Source: Branchiostoma floridae
Taxonomy: Eukaryota; Chordata; Leptocardii; Amphioxiformes; Branchiostomatidae
Length of the DNA: 64,000 bases
Assembly (NCBI RefSeq): GCF_000003815.2
Contig: NC_049981.1
Span: 23,235,313-23,299,312 of the forward strand
Direction: 5' to 3'
The notes under the pieces were generated by a model. It searched no databases. It was not told where the DNA came from and saw only the letters and a program-made list of their open reading frames with translations. Both the position numbers and the translations under genes were made by a program. Positions 34,901-46,941 of the stretch are shown piece by piece; the first letter of the stretch is position 1; each line of letters starts with the position of its first letter.

Positions 34901-37900
34901 TGTCCGATAGACTACAAAAACTCCAGAACCGGGCAGCTAGGCTTATTCTTGGTTTGAAATACACCCATCATGTTGGCGTCGATGAGCTATCTGCCTTGGG
35001 CTGGAAAACCTTAACATCCAGGAGAAACTTGCACCTGCTACAATCAATGTACAAGGCAGTTAACAATGAACTTCCTGATTACATCAATAGTTTTCAAAGG
35101 ACTTCTGACTCCCACAGCTACCCCACCCGACACAGTCAGAACTTATCCCTCAAACTACCCCTTGTACGTTTGGAATGTGGGAAGCGCAAGTTCTCTTAAT
35201 TTTTATAGAGGTATTACTGCATGGAACAGTCTTCCACCATCTGTAAAGACCTGCACGTCAAAATCTACCTTTAAAACCAAATGCAGGGCTTGGCTAGCCT
35301 GACCTCTGACCACCCAATGAAAATGACAACTTGATAGTATTTACTTTGTTATTATCATTATTGTTTTCTTTAGTTTCGTACCATTATTTTCATTCATCAT
35401 TTGTATTGATATCATCATCACTAGCAGCATCTATTGTTATGATTAGTATTATTGTTTACATCAGTTTCATTACCATTGTTATTTAATCATTTCATTTATT
35501 GCTGTCTATTTATGTTTGCCTATGTTTGTGATGAATATGTTTAATTTCTTTTTATGTAACACGCAGGGCTCCACTGAAAAGCAGTGCAAGAGCACTGAGC
35601 TTGGACCACCCTGGATAAAGATTACAGAAATAAATAAATAAAGAAATGCTTCAAAAAAATTAACTTCAATAGTGAAAATTTAAGCCTCCTTTGTACACAT
35701 ACTATGCCTATGGACCCAGATGGTCTTATGTAAATGGATATCGATTAAAAGAATAGTGCTGTTTTAGTTTTTCTTATCAAACACACCTTTTGGCAGAGAC
35801 AATCGGCTTCCTCGAGGACAACGTCCTCAGCATGACCGGGGCTGAGCCGCATCCCCAAGGATTTCAGAATGTTGTAGGACAGTTTTCTGCGCAGCACGAA
35901 TTCGTCGGTCCATCTTGCCGTAGCAATACCTGGTGGATGTAGAAGAGACTAGAACGTCATTTCGGAAAGCTATTGAAGGAAAGGTATCAGGAAAAGTGCC
36001 TCTTAGAACGTCAAACTCAAGTCATGCGCACAGTGACAGAAACCATTTCAGAAGTATAGGTAGAATGATCGGTCCCAGCCCTCCCGCGGGTCGGATCACC
36101 CTCCGGCCTTCGGCCGCGTCGTTCGATCCTTCCCGCAGTCGGGCTGGCACCTCGGGTGATACGGAATGCATGCGCACCGTGTTGTATTCTATATTTATCT
36201 GCTTCATGGGGTCATCACTTGCTATTCACGCATGGTTACCAAGCGCAAAGATTGAGTCAGCGTTTACTACGTAAAATGGTTCCCATGATAGTTTTCAACA
36301 CTAGTGTGCAAATGACGACTTCTTTGTAGCAGATGAACTCTGTGTAACCTGCCAGGTGCCCTTTGTGTGACCTGTCCATATGCCCGACTCTTTTGACCTG
36401 ACCGGAGAACTCACTTGTTTTGCCAACTGTTTTATTGTACTTGTACATACTAGAATGTATTAGCATATGTAGAGATGATAAGATACCTTTTTGTCAAAAT
36501 TGTACCTTATCACTAGCGCAACGACCTGTACTTAGCTTGTTTGAGCACAAATGTACAATAAAGGTCATTCATTCATTGTACTTGAGCATTCTGCTATATG
36601 ACATCCCCCTCCCCCAGTTCTCATGTTACCCCCAACTGCCCTGCAGGTATGTGACCTCTAACCTGCACTAATGGCAAATCCAGTGTTTTATCTGATCATA
36701 CTCAGATTGTTTTGTGGTACTGAACACGCCTCATGTGTACCTTGTAACTGTTGAACCTGAGACCTGATAGACGAAGGGAAGGAGATATCTGAGGACAGGG
36801 TCAGGTAGAGGTCAGCCTTATGATCCTCATGGAAAGAAAAGGATGAGTGAGTGAGGGATGGAGTGAGTGAGGGATGAAGTGAGCGAGAGAGTCAATAAGT
36901 GATTGAATGAATGAATGAGTGCGTGATTGTGTGAGTGAATGATGAGTGAATGAGTTAGAGCGTGTATCAATAAATGAGTGACTTAATAAATGAGTAAATG
37001 GGTAGGTGGATGAGTGAGTGAGTGAGTGAGTGAGTGAGTGAGTGAGTGAGAAAGTGATTGAGTGAGTGAATGAGTGAGTGAGTGAGTGAGAGAGTGCGTG
37101 AGTGAGTGAGTGAGCGAGTGAGTGAGTGAGCGAATGGGTTGGTGGTTGTCTTAGTGAATGAGTAAGTGGTTGAGTGAGTGATTGAGTGAGTGAGTGAGCT
37201 ATGAGTGAGTGAGTAATGGAGCGAGTGAATGGGTCTCTGAGTGAATGAATGAGCAGCGGGTGAGTGATTCTGTAAGTTGTCCCTTTGTGACCTACGTTAT
37301 ATCATCTGTTTTACGCCCTTGCCTTTCTCTCTGCTAGGTGTCATCCGTGTGATGCTTTAGTTTGGATTATCAAGATACCCATATCCCCCTTTGCATCGCT
37401 AGTTTCAATGGCTCAAAAGAGCATAGTCACAAATCAAGTGCCAGTGATCCAAATCGCTGAGCTACATAAAAAATGCGCTTATTCCTGAGTTCTCATTTCA
37501 TTATATGACAGATATAGGAAAATATATCAAAGAAGGTTTAGACATTAGAAATTCCTCCAATGATTGTAAAAGCCTCCAATAACTGTAAGAAATTTATCCC
37601 ATACTACAACTTCTGTATTAGTTAGATAAGCGTTAAGTTATAGAACTGTAGTTATGTAGATGCCATACTTTGTACCCCGTACAATTGTTGTGCAATAAAA
37701 ACTATATACTACATTAAAAAACATCGCATTAGATCTTCTAGAAACAGGAAAGCAAAATCCAGAAATTGCCATATAAAGCTGCTAGAGGGTCCATAACGTT
37801 GTCCTTCATTTTGCTGACACATACCTCCATACAAGATAAAACAAATTGCACAGATCAGTACTATGTAGTTGCTTTTGGGTGGGGGGGGGTGGCATGCTAC

Positions 37901-38418
37901 CCAGAAACAAACCTACAAAAACACATAAATGGCACCTAAAACATCCCCTTATTGTTGAAGCCGAAGGTACATATATTCATTCATCTTTCCCAACCTGAGA
38001 CACTGGCATGCTTTAAATATAGCAACAGTGCTAGATTGTAAATATAGCGTTAACGTTATATACTGTACTTACTTTGTCCGAAGCCTGTGATGGCGTCAAG
38101 TACGTACACATCCGGCCTACTTGAGAAGGCATGCCGGGCCTCCACAAGAGCGTCCTTGATGGTCCTCCCTCCGTTCAAGACGACCACGTCTTCCATCCCG
38201 AGCCGAATGCTGAACACGTCGCCATGCTGCTTACTCCACTCCGTGAGCTGCAGGTGGGGCTCTCGGCCCAACGCAAAAAGATGCCCGAGGATCGGCCAAC
38301 TACCAGGCGGACTGGGTGGGAAATTGCCTCTTCGACGGTTCAGATAAAAGTACACGGAGAGGGGAACTAGAACGGCGACTATCAGGCCCCAGGTAAAGGG
38401 GGAAAGATACGCCACCAT
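31909..38418 (-). CDS. Cytochrome P450, microsomal, clan 2 (CYP1/CYP2-like), complete
   Basis: Seven exons read 38418-38073, 35929-35787, 34180-33970, 33762-33479, 33240-33046, 32606-32471, 32087-31909. All phases agree and total 1494 nt (497 aa plus stop), the normal P450 length. An N-terminal membrane anchor (about residues 5-25) is followed by basic residues and the PPSPPG hinge (about 34-39), so it should sit on the ER membrane facing the cytosol and take electrons from P450 reductase. Heme motif FMPFSAGDRLCLG has ligand Cys443. ExxR is E361-x-x-R364, and DPERFRPERF is the meander. The I-helix reads AGTEGGS (303-309), lacking the usual Thr. The C-helix has FVLRR (126-130) where WxxxR is expected. 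The start has A at -3 and G at +4. Intron 2 holds an antisense LINE fragment. The substrate cannot be named. Confidence 0.93.
33311..33374. repeat. CT/CA simple sequence in P450 intron 4
   Basis: A (CT)n run passes into (CA)n with CACG variants. No coding content. Confidence 0.85.
34381..35640 (+). mobile_element. LINE fragment inside P450 intron 2, antisense to the gene
   Basis: The frame 34405-35199 reads GPLLFILYINDLPDY, VVLYADDTALF (catalytic YADD) and YLGVWLDPCLTWEVH, and carries through the thumb region. A frameshift near 35190 moves the end (RGITAWNSLPPSVKTC to 35302) into another frame. The 3' UTR ends in AATAAATAAATAAAG near 35640. The element begins abruptly at the RT GPLLF motif, so it is 5'-truncated. 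It is opposite to the P450 transcript and lies wholly in an intron between 35787 and 34180. Confidence 0.85.
36071..36151. repeat. GC-rich imperfect hairpin
   Basis: GGTCCCAGCCC at the left pairs with GGGCTGGCACC at the right. Inner segments GCGGG, GGATC and CCGGCC/GGCCG also pair around a TTC loop. It is more GC-rich than the flanking AT-rich P450 intron 1 sequence. Probably the end of a dispersed DNA element. Confidence 0.55.
36420..36575 (+). mobile_element. LINE 3' UTR end with (ATTC)n tail
   Basis: A short non-coding segment ends AATAAAGGTCATTCATTCATT, the same tail type as other LINE 3' ends in this window. No reverse transcriptase sequence is attached. The boundary upstream of about 36420 is a guess. 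Confidence 0.4.
36840..37270. repeat. GAGT-rich tetranucleotide region
   Basis: Long runs of (GAGT)n with variants (GAAT, GTGA, GCGA) over about 430 bases of P450 intron 1. Simple-sequence DNA with no coding content. Confidence 0.9.
37661..37700 (+). mobile_element. Short LINE 3' end motif
   Basis: CATACTTTGTACCCCGTACA then ATTGTTGTGCAATAAA is a 3' terminal motif that also occurs at 10440-10470 (CATACTTTGTACAATTG, then TTGTGCAATTAAG). Two unlinked copies of the same end with AATAAA suggest a 5'-truncated LINE or SINE family. Confidence 0.4.
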
Positions 38419-38649
38419 CTTGACATTAACAATGCCTCACTGGCGTCCGACCCTTGGCCTTGCCTATTGAACCAAACAGACCTTCACGTCTTGCCAAAGG
38501 GATGTGCCGAACAATGGGTAAACGTTATTGACAAATTGAAGCTTGACTGAAGATAAGAGGGAGATTGATTTTTTTCATTAAAGATGTCTAGAATTCACAA
38601 GTTCTGATGTCCAGACACTCGGACAAAGTCTACAGCTGGTTGAAATTCA

Positions 38650-38985
38650 CGATAAGCTCAGTGAGATCGCGAGGCGCAATCGGAGTTCGAATCCGGCTGC
38701 CGGCGTGTCACCGATCTTGTGCCCTTTGGAAAGGCACTTAACACTATTTGGGAGGACAACTTGTAAAGGTGTTGATACACCTGTTTTGTCCTCCCTTCCA
38801 CTTGTTTTTGCATGTGGTGAATTCAAATAAAGAAATAAAGAAATAAAGAAACACGACTTTTCTCACTTAACTCAGGTGTAGAAAATGAGTACCTAGCTGC
38901 GGCTGGAGGAACCTCTTGCATCCTTGGTCGGAAGTCCTCCTAGGAAGCTCCCAAGAACAAACCTGCCTCTGCAAACCTGCAGGAC
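38650..38985 (+). mobile_element. tRNA-derived SINE split by a later insertion
   Basis: AAGCTCAGTGAGATCGCG (A-box-like) and GAGTTCGAATCCGGC (B-box) head the element, followed by TTGTGCCCTTTGGAAAGGCA then CTTAACAC. The run GACTTTTCTCACTTAACTCAG (one base over a helical turn, written here in part: GACTTTTCTCACTTAACTC) is its natural continuation but lies 100 bp further on, after an inserted segment at 38749-38852. Confidence 0.55.
38749..38852 (+). mobile_element. Short retroelement inserted in the SINE
   Basis: The insert starts with a double hairpin: GGGAGGACAA pairs with TTGTCCTCCC, and AGGTGT with ACACCT inside it. It ends in AATAAAGAAATAAAGAAATA and similar repeats. AACAC flanks both sides (before 38749 and at about 38848-38852), a likely target duplication. 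It resembles a 5'-truncated LINE 3' end. Confidence 0.55.
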
Positions 38986-39850
38986 TTATAGTGCGCCATT
39001 AAACCTTCACCTTAAAAAGTCACGTACAGGCTAGGCAGACGGGTCGCCTATCAAATCCACCCTGTCTGCCTACCATTGTTTTCCGAGACAGATGGATGTC
39101 AACAACAAAAAGACACCTCAGGGCAAGTCGTTAACGCTTTATCAAACACCCGATGTGCCATTTAGCTACTGGCGAGGTCTTTGAGTCATGCCTCAAAGGA
39201 AATGACGTCACAGACCATGATCACTTGTAGTGACTTTAATCAGTGAACCGGTCATTCAAGGCACAGGCACTTTTTTGTTGCACGACTTTCGATCAGGCTT
39301 TTTCAGAACCGACCGTCGACAAGGACTATTGACGTTTGTGGCAGGGGCTATAATTAATAGGTGAGTACTGTATTAAAGTACTGTAGGGTACTGTAGTAAA
39401 GTTTCTGCACAGATAAAACAATTCCATTGAATATGTGGCAATATTCCTCATTCCGACCCTGGTCCCGGTCGCAATACGTTCACGACAGCATCCCGATAAA
39501 TCCAGTCTCGTAAACGGTCGCGATCGTCAGCGTTGCCGAGTATGAACATATACATATACATATACTGTATATATTATGCTCTGTCACTTGAAGTGTATTA
39601 GCACACTTTGTGTGCAGACTGTGGTATTTTTTTCATGACGTAGTTGGCGAGGAATTAGTTCTTAGTATTTTTTTATTGTAAGCGATAAGGCGTCGACCGT
39701 TTGGAATGACGACATCCGTTTGCGACACGGATAACCGCTTCGGTGACCTTGTGAAATGCACCGGCGTGACTTGTGTGACAGCTATATACTAAAACATTGA
39801 TGATAGAAATTTAAGAATTACACATGCAGTGACTTGGGATCGACTTGAAA

Positions 39851-39999
39851 ATGAATGAATGAATGAATGAATGAATGAATGAATGAATGAATGAATGAAT
39901 GAATGAATGAATGAATGAATGAATGAATGAATGAATGAATGAATGAATGAATGAATGAATGAATGAATGAATGAATGAATGAATGAATGAATGAATGAA
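39851..39999. repeat. (GAAT)n microsatellite, about 37 uninterrupted units
   Basis: A pure tetranucleotide array abutting the 3' end of a minus-strand LINE whose own tail is (ATTC)n. It lies between the divergent P450 and FOXRED2 genes. Confidence 0.95.
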
Positions 40000-40500
40000 T
40001 TTTATTGCTCAACAATCGCACAGGGTACAATGTATGGCAACCAATAACAACTAATAGCTATACAGACAATAGTACTAAGAGGCTACATACAAAACAACAA
40101 CAAAACATTATCGATAACAGTACAGTTATGGATGATTAATCTGGTCTCGCATTTGGAATACATTATAAAGAAACTGGCCTACGTAGACGGATATATGAGT
40201 TGAACATGAGAGCAATACATGGAAAATATCGATATCGCTTTCTGTACCAGCGAGAGAGATGTGTGTTTTAGTTCTAATATTCTTAAACAATGTTTCTCTC
40301 TCTTTACTGTAAGTAGGACATTTCATAACAAAGTGGAATTCATCTTCTATATCTTCATGACATGTAGGACACAGTCTCTGAGTGGGAATGCATCTAAACC
40401 CACAAGAACCTTACAAAATTCAAACGAATCTATGCACCAATACAATTGCATAAAATCCTGACAATATACAACTGCCAACTTCACATCAACCTAAACCTAC
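39999..40500 (-). mobile_element. LINE C-terminal fragment with zinc-knuckle remnant
   Basis: On the minus strand from about 40400, the reading PTQRLCPTCHEDIEDEF then HFVMKCPTYSKERETLF contains a C-x2-C-x(n)-H-x4-C pattern typical of the extreme C-terminus of several non-LTR retrotransposon ORF2 proteins. The frame ends at 40126. The 3' UTR runs to AATAAA next to position 40000 and passes into a long (ATTC)n tail, which is the GAAT array at 39851-39999. The upstream body is missing. Confidence 0.7.
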
Positions 40501-40727
40501 GAACTGGGAATGTTCTGTCATTCGATTGGAGAGATAAGTCAACACGACTGTAATTTCTGTCAACCTGAGAGATCTGGATGTGTGAAGTCGGACATACATT
40601 TGGTGCCATAACACAAGGCTATTCTGCTGGAGGCGCTTGTCTTGACATGGTTTGTGATGTCACAAAAGGTGTGTTTTCAAGGCGCCATCATTGTTTATGT
40701 TGCCAACTCTCCTATCTCTCCTTCAGA

Positions 40728-43700
40728 ATGGATATAACCTTGTCACGTTACGTACTTATCATAACCTGCTCGGCTGGTTTGGTCGCACTATCTTTGGGAC
40801 AGTCATCTATGATGGGACAAAAGCGCCATTCAGCGGAGTCTGGCGATCATACAGGTATGTTTTTTTACGATGAAAATAAAGTGTGTCTGGCCAGGCTATC
40901 TTAAACATTGTGTTTTTGAAATGTACCTGAAAACAAGGTTATGTTAATCATAACTTTTGCAATTTGTGTGCTTTAAGTTCTCTCAGAGGTAAAATCATTC
41001 GTCATACTCTCAAACTTTGGCATAGTAGTAACGGCAATGAATTTTGCGGTTGTAATATGATAAGGAATATTATTTTCAGCAGAGTTCTCCTCTGGCAAGT
41101 ATCACGACTACATCATAGTTGGCGCAGGCCCATCCGGGCTACAGCTCGGCTACTTTCTCCAGCGGGCCGGGCGAGACTACCTCATCCTAGAAAAGGGGGA
41201 CTCCGCCGGTACCTTCTACAAGACGTACCCCCGTCATAGGAAGCTGATCAGCATCAACAAGCGCTACACAGGCAAGACGAACAAGGTAAGATAAACATCA
41301 TACAACATATCCACTGAAATGTTTAAACAAGAACTTAATTCAAAACAAGATTAGGACGTTACAGCATGAGTATGAAACTCACCTGCCTAGTAGGCGCGCT
41401 TTCCAGCGCCTTGAGTTACAGAAATCATCAGTCAGAACCACCTCTCATCGGTCGTTTCGTCCCCTAATCTGAGACGGCCTCTAGGCGGGGGGACAGCAGA
41501 GTGGACGTCTCCATTCTGCTTTTCTGCAACTCTTCCCTGACTACTCCTTTGTTCCCCACTGCGGGTCTTTCCTTTGGCGGCAGTGTCGAATCGATTCTTT
41601 TTTTTTTCATTTGTGTATATTCTAGGAGTACAACATGCGCCATGACTGGAACAGCCTGCTCAGTGACGACGAGACTCTGCGCATGACGCAGTACTCGGAG
41701 GAATTCTTTCCTAGTGCAGACATCTACGTACAATACCTGAACGACTTTGCGAGGAAACTGCGACTTAAGATACAGGTAAGCTTCACGACAATAGTCACTA
41801 AACTTTGCCACCCTTACGAATCAAAAGATAATGGTATAGATAAAGTGGTGGAACCTTCCATCCATATCTTTCCTGCTCCAAAAGAAGAAATCAAACCTAA
41901 GCCCACTTGGTTTCACAAAGCAGTTTTGTGTCAACATTGTCGGTATTAATATATTGAATAAGAGAGAGTATATACTAGATATATGAAGATTATTGCTGTT
42001 GTTGTTTACTCTCCTCGATATGTTACTAATAGCACGGAGTCAATGTGCAAAGAATCTGGAAGACGGGTAACAAGAAAGAGGGCTTCTATATCCGAGATCA
42101 GCACGGCAATGTCTTCACGTGCAGGTTGGTGTCATGACGTCAACTTTAGCGACAGATGTTTTACATAGGAAGAATTACAGAAGAAGTAAGAATTCACACA
42201 AGACAATGCATCACCGTGTTATCTTCATCCTGTAGGCTACAGTCAGCGAGGAGTGTGGTAAACCTTTGGGCCCGGTAACATATGTCACGTGATCATCATA
42301 CCATCCCAAACTTTAAGCATTCTTGTGATTGTGTAGTACAAATATAGCTGTCTTTATCCCTGTCGGTGGTTGGTTCTGTCACAGTCTGCTTGACAAATAT
42401 GCGACATTAAAATAGATGGACAATCTACGACAAATATGACTGCATCGCTACACATATCCAATTGAACGGTGTAGTTTTTCTTTAGAGTCTTAAACTTTTT
42501 CATGGCACGCTGTGCTCGTTTGTAGCTTGTATTTGCCTTTGCAGGTATCTAGTCGTGGCGACGGGGATTTGGGTTCCAAACGAGCCTGACTTTGTTGGAA
42601 AGGAACATGTCACAGGGTACGAGAACATGACACTGAACCTGAACTTTTACAGGGGGAAGACGGTCCTTATTCTGGGGAAAGGTAAATGTGTTCAAGTGTA
42701 TTCTTATGTATCGTTTTGTAGAGTTTGCCGAAACTGAAAATTTGAAGTTGTTTTAATTAAGGGAAACAAATTGGGGTGGTTTTTCCCCAATAAAATAATT
42801 CCGTTTCTTCTTTGACTACTTTTTATAGGAATATCAAAACCCTTCATGGCTTTTTTTATTTAGGAAATTCCGCGTTCGAAACAGCTGACTACATTCAACC
42901 CGTGACTAACTTCGTCCACCTGTTCTCTCGGTCTCGAGTGAAGCTTGCCTGGGAAACACACTATGTAGGTGACCTCAGGTAGGAGATTTTAGTTGTAACA
43001 ATGCAAAATGTTTGACTTCAAATTTTGGTCCAGGTAGAGCTAAATGAGAGGATTTACTTTCTATATTCTTGTCTTGAATTGAATATGAGACAGAATACGT
43101 CTACATCATTACAACATAGTAAACAAATGTGTTAAACTAAAAGTGATCGCACACAACAAACGGATAGACGAACATTGAAAAATACGTTTTTTCTGTCATT
43201 TCTTGGCGAAAAATTCGAACTCGAAGATTGCTCTATGATACAGACGCTGTACCTGGACACCGTTCTGTTCATGTTCTATTCAGTATGTATGGCCACCAGG
43301 CCGGCGCTAGCTAGTCAAGCCCTGATTTCATTTTGTTGTGTTTCTTTGTATTTATGTATTCTGTATGATGTATAATGCCACAAAAAGTGAATTTTATGGA
43401 TGACGTCCCCTGCATGCAGATCTAAATAAATAATGAGATAGATAGGTAAAAAAAAGATGGCTACAAATATAGATACCATAAACGTTTTGAGAAGAATTGA
43501 AGCAAGAAAACTTAGCTATAGTATACTATCACAGCCATTCATTCCTGTAGCAACATTTACAACAAGGTTAAGATATCGCGCATGCTTACACTACAAAAAT
43601 TTTGTGCCGTCTCAGGTTCACTTGAGTAAGCATATGACATGGTCAATTTGTTTAGAGACAAATAACGTTACATCAGAAGGGGACAGGTGTATTGTTTTTT

Positions 43701-45089
43701 CTTGCTGTGGCTACACGCGGAATGTCTGGTTACGCAATGTTGTTGTGTACACACGCAAAAGCAATCAATCACGAAGTGCAGGTTTGTCACGAAAGGTTGT
43801 CTGTGGTTCAAGGCTACATGGTCGGATGTTCAGAAGACTAAATCCACGTGCGAATGGTGTGCCGAGCCAAAGTACGTCAAATAATGAGCAATAAGGATGA
43901 GCCATGGAGCTCTCTGAAATTAAATTTAGCACTTGCCTTGTAAGCCAAGGCCAAGAGCACAGGCCTTCCGACGAACACGCACTTGGCGCCCAAGGCTAAG
44001 GCCCTTAAAATGTCGGCTCCTGTCCGCACCCCGCCATCCATGTAAACTTCCAGCCTTTCGAACCCAGCCAGCGGGGTTCGTTCACTGCGTCACTGTTTTG
44101 CTATTTTCTCCGAGTTTTCATAATTTGGATATTTCGTAATACGTAAAAGTATGACTTTGAAGACGACTAAATATACAAGAAGTAAGTTCTTTATCTCTGA
44201 AATTCGTTGAGTATCTTTCGAATCCCGCAGTAACGCAAGTTTGACGCAAGTGCATTAAGAGTGCACTTTACTTCAGGAAGAACGTATTTTGTTTGTTACG
44301 GGAGGCAACACGCAGATATGACTAATGGCATGTGTTGTCTTCCCCTCATGAAGAAATTCATTATGATTTTGATAGTTATGTTTAACAAACAGATACACAA
44401 ATTTGTGCTGATGCTAAAGATTGGGCATTTTCAGGGCTATCAACAACGGTTTGATTGACACCTATCAGCTCAAAGCTCTGGATGGCGTCCTGTACACGGA
44501 CATCAACAACATGCAGGTCATCAAGCATGGCGACCGGTTCAGTGTCAGACTGGTGAACGACACAGAACACAGGGGACTGCACGATAACTTCGCAGCCAGG
44601 TCCCCGTATGACGTCATCATCCGGGCACTTGGCTTCCACTTCGACGCCAGCATTTTTCACAGGTTAGAAGCTATCTTGGTCTGAATCCGAACCTTCTAGG
44701 CAATATCTTGGTATTTAGTCTATCTATTCATTCTATTCATTTAAAAGCTGGTAACTTTCCATTGTATTCTTGCATTCTTCATTATACCTTTTTACAAATA
44801 ATTTTGAAAGAATTGTCAACGTAATTTTGATATATCTATCCTATTGTCTATAACATTAGCCAGTCCAGAAAGTGACAATAGCATTGACATAGCCTAGTAT
44901 AGTGCTGCTTGAAACCGTTTTAAGACGACGGAGTTTATAGAAAAGTGGCTAGGCGGCCGTTTATCTAACCTGACCTCTGTTTTCCTGACTCCAACTCACC
45001 TACCAAATATCACGAGGGTCCATCCACATCTTCTTGAGTTCTGCTGATAGCTGACAAACAGTTCATACACACACGCACACACGCACGCA

Positions 45090-45129
<40 letters not shown>

Positions 45130-46902
45130 GCGCCCGTGGGCAAAAAGAAAAGCAAAACTCGCTCAATAACCCTCTTGTCGAATTGATTACATAAATTAAT
45201 GCTGATGAATACTACTTCTTTACAGGAGCATCATTCCTAAGCTTGGCGAAGGTGAAAAGAAGAAGTATCCTGCCATTAAACCAAACTACGAGTCCATGAA
45301 CGTGGAGGGTCTGTTTTTTGCTGGCACCAACACTCACTCCCTCGACTTCCGCAAGTCTGCTGGTGGTTTTATTCACGGGTTTAGATACACAAGTAAGCAA
45401 CAGCTTTTCACTTGGTCCAGAATGAAAGCTTGAAATGTTTGAAAAAATACTACATTTTGTACAAGTACAAATTTCGGATCCAAGAAGAGCAACAAAATAA
45501 ACAATACCATCAGAATAAATCTTATGTTTTCTTTCTCTATTTCGATAGTAAAATATGATCTTTATCTACCAAGACATTCTGTCTTGGATATGGCGTTATA
45601 TTTGTTACAACGAACTAAGATAAACGTGTTGTTTTGCTACCTATGTTACAGCTCGTGCTCTCCATCATCTTTTAGAGTGGAGAAATCACAAGGTGACCTC
45701 ATCTTTTTTCTTCTGTGTAGTTTTTCATTGAAAGGTCAATACAGTCGACGTACTATCTCTTTCCTTTCTTTACATTGTTTGTTTGTAGCTTATTACAGAT
45801 AAAGAGATCCACATACTATCTCTATTTACAGATTCCATGGCCTTCTACAGCGCTCCGTACTACCCAGGTCATGAACACGCTTCTGAAGAGAATGAACGAA
45901 GCCTCAGGACTTTACCAGATGTACAGCGTGCTGGGAGACATTATCATCGTCAATGAGTAAGTTATTTGCATTTGTAACAAATTACTAATCGAATTTGCCA
46001 GCATTTTTCATTAATGTAGGGAAGTCGTATAATTTTGTGTAGTATAAAACTTGACGATTATTGGTATTAAATCTATTGCATCATACAGCAGTGTAAAAAA
46101 TGACTAGTGATAAAATCCTATTGAAAATGCATAACACCTCGTAATTTCGCTTAAAAGTGAAAATATAAGCCTTTTGATGCGAGGATATACATTTGGTCAC
46201 GTTTCACATTTTTTTGGCGCTGCAGCAGCGACACCTATCTGCAGTGCAAAATAGATCCAGTCATTATTGTTCGAGGAAGGTGACGAACAGTCGCCGAAAC
46301 ATCGGCTGTTGTTGTTAATACCTTAACTGTGAATAAAAAAAGCTGTTATTCTGAATTAACATATTATTTGTATATTTCGTCTCAGTACTGGCGCTGTGTA
46401 CCTGGAGGAAGTTCCGGTCCAACTGCTGCCACAACTTGAGACTGCCACAGGACATCTAGCTCCCAACAAAGTCATTGTCATGGTGATGGAGTTTGGTAAA
46501 AACTTTTCAGGTATGGAGAACTCAATTTTTTCTCATCATCATTTATTTCAGCTCATTTGCGACAAAATTATGAACAATTTGTTTGAAGAAGTATCAGTTG
46601 TTCCTGCTGGTAACGTTTACGTATTTATGTATTTCTTTGAATGTTCCTTTTTGTTTTAGGCCCCGGTACAGATCCATTGCGACGCGGCACTGCAACCACA
46701 GTACCCAAAAACGCACACTTGGCAGGGTTCCTTCATCCTGTGCTTTACTACTACTCACACTTACCCACAGGTACCACATCCAATAGTAGCCCTTATAAAT
46801 TCTTGTTACACGTACCTCCTCGAAAAATGTAGGTTTTGATTTGTGTGTGTGTGTGTGTGTGCCTCTGTCTGTGTGTGCCTGTGTGTGTGTGTCTCTGTGT
46901 GT

Positions 46903-46941
<39 letters not shown>

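Noticed and set aside
46262-46310. Hammerhead ribozyme of a Penelope-like element
   Set aside because: GTGACGA and CGAAAC resemble the core, but the first base is wrong and the sequence between them does not form stem II.
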